Shown: positions 5,396 to 6,932 of the stretch, piece by piece
Layout of the letters: each line of letters opens with the position of its first letter
How positions within the stretch are numbered: position 1 is the first letter of the stretch
Assembly (NCBI GenBank): GCA_902782475.1
Contig: CACZNR010000184.1
Location: 1 to 6,932, forward strand
Direction: 5' to 3'
DNA: 6,932 nt
Origin: an uncultured Eubacteriales bacterium
GTDB taxonomy: Bacteria > Bacillota > Clostridia > Christensenellales > Christensenellaceae
Notes under the pieces: model-generated
What the model saw: the letters and a program-made list of their open reading frames with translations, nothing else
Databases searched by the model: none
Told to the model about the DNA's origin: nothing
Program-made: the position numbers and the translations under genes

Positions 5396-5836
5396 ATGGA
5401 AAGAATAGTAAGACTTAAGGAAGAATACAGGGGATTTGTGGGAGAAGAATATTTCAGGATAGGAGAGACAGGGGGAAAGTCAGCCGATGAGCGGGAGATA
5501 GTCCTTACACCGCTCATGCAGGAGGCGATACTTGCCTACAGAAGGAATGAGGAAAGGGAGAAGAAAAGAAGGTTGAAGCACACGGGGTTTGATGAACTGA
5601 AGTCAAAGGCGGATGAGAGAAGAGATCTCTACGACGAGGAAAAGCTTGAAAGGGTCATGAGGGTACTTGACACCCTCGGAAAGAAAAAGCGAAGCAGGAT
5701 CATAAGCTTCTTCTTTGGAGGATATACCTACGAGGAGCTGGCAGCAAGGGAGGGAGTTACACCCTCAGCCATAAGAAGATCCATCGACAGGAGCCTTAAG
5801 GAGATAAGGAAAAGACTGGAGGAAGAAAATGAGTGA
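5396..5836 (+). CDS. Sigma-70 region-4-like helix-turn-helix protein
   Basis: A 146-aa highly charged protein. The C-terminal third (about 83-141) resembles sigma-70 region 4: a helix (E-R-V-M-R-V-L-D-T-L-G-K-K-K-R-S-R-I-I), then G-G-Y-T-Y-E-E-L-A-A-R-E-G-V-T-P-S-A-I-R-R-S-I, a typical HTH with its recognition helix, and a basic terminal helix. There is no region 2, so it is probably not a full sigma factor. Short proteins of this architecture, with an aromatic-rich N-terminus (Y-F-R-I) and a basic middle, are common on Gram-positive mobile elements. The ATG at 5396 is chosen over an upstream in-frame TTG (5285) because AGGA (5385-5388) lies 7 nt upstream and the TTG would place a terminator hairpin inside the gene. 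It overlaps the next gene by 8 bp. DNA-binding regulator or anti-terminator-like factor are the likely roles. Confidence 0.82.
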   Translation: MERIVRLKEEYRGFVGEEYFRIGETGGKSADEREIVLTPLMQEAILAYRRNEEREKKRRLKHTGFDELKSKADERRDLYDEEKLERVMRVLDTLGKKKRSRIISFFFGGYTYEELAAREGVTPSAIRRSIDRSLKEIRKRLEEENE

Positions 5837-6341
5837 GATAAATTTCGGAGACATATATCTTCTGGATCAGAGATATGTAATAAACGATACTCAGGAGTAC
5901 ATAAAGCCTGTGATAGTTGCAGGCATCCATGAGGACAGGGAGGCAGGAACGGTATACCGGGTGATACCCTTAAGGGATCCCGGCAAGAGAAAAGGAAAGG
6001 ACACCTTTTATATAAGCAGCAGATGCGGACTTAAAAAGGATTCCGTGATAGACATCACCGAGAACAGATATGTAAAGGAAGAGCGGGCTTTCCTGAAGCT
6101 CATAGGAAGGCCTGACGATGACGCGCTTAGAAGTCTGTCTGTAAAGCTTGAAGAGCAAAGGGATGTGCCAAGGCTTGGCCTTGTACTTAGGCTCTGTCCC
6201 AGGTGCCTTAGAGACTTCATGTGTGATCCGGACAAGATCATAAGAAGGCTCGACAGCACACAGAGGATAAAGGAAAGGTGCAGCTACTGCAGTACGGGTC
6301 TCGGATACGAATACATCGTATACAACAAAAAGAGAAAATAA
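5829..6341 (+). CDS. MazF/PemK-like domain fused to a zinc ribbon
   Basis: A 170-aa protein with two parts. Residues 5-105 follow the MazF/PemK toxin fold: G-D-I-Y (7-10), the strand K-P-V-I-V (26-30), V-I-P-L (45-48), and G-L-K-K-D-S-V (67-73) leading to F-L-K-L-I-G-R-P-D-D-D-A-L (88-100), like the MazF ending I-G-T-L-S. The positions of MazF's catalytic Arg and Thr/Ser appear to be K26 and L48, so RNase activity is doubtful. Residues 123-154 form a zinc ribbon (C123-x2-C126, C151-x2-C154) with R-R-L-D and Q-R-I-K-E-R between, ending in G-Y-E-Y-I. GGAGG (5818-5822) is 6 nt before the ATG, and the start overlaps the HTH gene by 8 bp. No separate antitoxin gene is present. It may be a nucleic-acid-binding relative of MazF and not a toxin. 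The fold call is by eye. Confidence 0.65.
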   Translation: MSEINFGDIYLLDQRYVINDTQEYIKPVIVAGIHEDREAGTVYRVIPLRDPGKRKGKDTFYISSRCGLKKDSVIDITENRYVKEERAFLKLIGRPDDDALRSLSVKLEEQRDVPRLGLVLRLCPRCLRDFMCDPDKIIRRLDSTQRIKERCSYCSTGLGYEYIVYNKKRK

Positions 6342-6376
6342 TGCCTTTTTCATCCTGTATATGCATGAAAATAGGG

Positions 6377-6382
6377 TATAAT
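6377..6382 (+). promoter_or_regulatory. -10 box of the PHP-family gene
   Basis: A perfect TATAAT at 6377-6382, with transcription expected near 6389 and about 28 nt of leader before the ATG at 6417. The -35 position is poor (CCTGTA at 6354-6359 with 17-bp spacing). No convincing terminator separates this gene from the MazF-like gene, so some read-through is possible. Confidence 0.5.
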
Positions 6383-6416
6383 AATGCCTGGTCACAATAC
6401 AGAAAGGTATAAGGAT

Positions 6417-6932
6417 ATGTTGCAGGATTTCAATTATCACAACCATACATACAGATGCGGTCATGCTGACAATGCAATGACAGACGAGGATTACGTTAAG
6501 GAATACATAGAAAACGGCTTTAAGAAGATGGCCTTCACGGACCATGTGCCGCATGAGCACCTGGTGGACCCGAGAAAAGGTGTCAGGATGGACATCTCAC
6601 TTAAGGATGAGTACCTCAAGAGCATCAATGAGCTTAAGGCAAAGTATGACGGCATCATAGAAGTAAAGACAGGCTTCGAGGTGGAGTATCTGCCTGAACT
6701 GGAGGATGAGATAAGAAGAAGGAAGGATGAGACCGACATTCTCATCACGGGACAGCATTTCATAAAGGATGCCAACGGGAATCTCAAGATATTCGGAAGG
6801 GCACCGTTTACAAGGGACGATTACAAGAGATATACCGAGTGTCTCTATAACATAATGTCAAAGGATCTGGCAGACATAATCGCTCATCCTGATTTTTCCA
6901 TCATGGGACAGGGTGGCTTCTCTGAAGTGGAG
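6417..6932 (+). CDS. PHP-family phosphoesterase, histidinol-phosphatase type (3' end missing)
   Basis: The frame stays open to the window end: 172 codons of a protein usually about 260-290 aa. PHP metal-binding motifs appear in order: H8-x-H10 (Y-H-N-H-T-Y-R-C-G-H), T-D-H (41-43), E88 in G-F-E-V-E, H114 in T-G-Q-H-F, and H157 in I-A-H-P-D-F. These ligate two or three metal ions. The H-T-Y-R-C-G-H start is typical of the HisJ/HisK-like group that dephosphorylates L-histidinol phosphate, although many members are unassigned phosphatases and no other his gene is in the window. The ATG at 6417 has AGAAAGG (6401-6407) 9 nt upstream. An in-frame ATG at 6384 adds 11 residues and has an AGGG upstream, but starts before the predicted transcription start. 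It appears to be a housekeeping gene bordering the cassette. Confidence 0.88.
   Translation, partial: MLQDFNYHNHTYRCGHADNAMTDEDYVKEYIENGFKKMAFTDHVPHEHLVDPRKGVRMDISLKDEYLKSINELKAKYDGIIEVKTGFEVEYLPELEDEIRRRKDETDILITGQHFIKDANGNLKIFGRAPFTRDDYKRYTECLYNIMSKDLADIIAHPDFSIMGQGGFSEVE

Noticed and set aside
5829..6341. Active MazF toxin of a toxin-antitoxin pair
   Set aside because: The catalytic Arg and Thr/Ser positions look replaced (K26, L48), a zinc ribbon is fused on, and the preceding gene is a sigma-like HTH protein, not a typical small antitoxin.
6347..6371. TTTTCAT/ATGAAAA inverted repeat after the MazF-like gene as a terminator
   Set aside because: The 7-bp stem is almost all A-T and is not followed by a T-tract in the direction of transcription, so it is unlikely to terminate.
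5970..6560. Long minus-strand open frame (196 codons)
   Set aside because: It is antisense to the MazF-like gene and the PHP gene, both supported by motifs and ribosome binding sites; its translation has no recognisable domain and it crosses an intergenic promoter.

Overview
The window looks like chromosome of an anaerobic Gram-positive bacterium, most likely a Clostridia-type Bacillota. The signs are strong AAGGAGG-like ribosome binding sites, AT-rich promoters with extended -10 elements, intrinsic terminators with T-tracts, dominant use of AGA/AGG for arginine with many ATA isoleucine codons, and a radical SAM enzyme of a family that works only without oxygen. The genus cannot be read from the sequence.

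Layout. At the left edge a minus-strand gene just begins (1-18). A strong terminator (64-105) then closes a minus-strand PLP-dependent C-S lyase/aminotransferase of the MalY/PatB family (121-1326). An AT-rich divergent promoter region follows (1327-1468). On the plus strand, a tight three-gene operon (1469-3871) encodes a dienelactone-hydrolase-like alpha/beta hydrolase, an anaerobic sulfatase-maturase-type radical SAM/SPASM protein with a C-terminal SEC-C zinc motif, and a hotdog acyl-CoA thioesterase. It ends at a terminator (3892-3917).

The second half (about 3941-6341) is the unusual part. A well-formed promoter (TTTACA, 17 bp, extended -10) carries repeated GAAACAG-like sites and a 15-bp inverted repeat near the predicted transcription start. 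It drives an 85-aa unrecognised protein, an ImmA/IrrE-type metalloprotease and an 80-aa zinc-ribbon protein. Next comes a 117-bp leader holding a long two-part hairpin with a T6 tract, a terminator or attenuator. Beyond it lie a short protein with only a sigma-70 region-4-like HTH, and a MazF/PemK-like domain fused to a zinc ribbon. I read these five genes as one accessory regulatory cassette: protease, transcription-factor-like protein, degenerate toxin-fold protein and two zinc ribbons. No XRE repressor, the usual ImmA partner, is encoded nearby. Its function is unknown; a stress-, phage- or mobile-element-linked regulatory role is inference only.

At the right edge, a gene with its own TATAAT box encodes the first 172 residues of a PHP-family phosphoesterase of the histidinol-phosphatase type (6417-6932). 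It is cut by the window end. No tRNA, rRNA, CRISPR array, insertion sequence or attachment site was seen.
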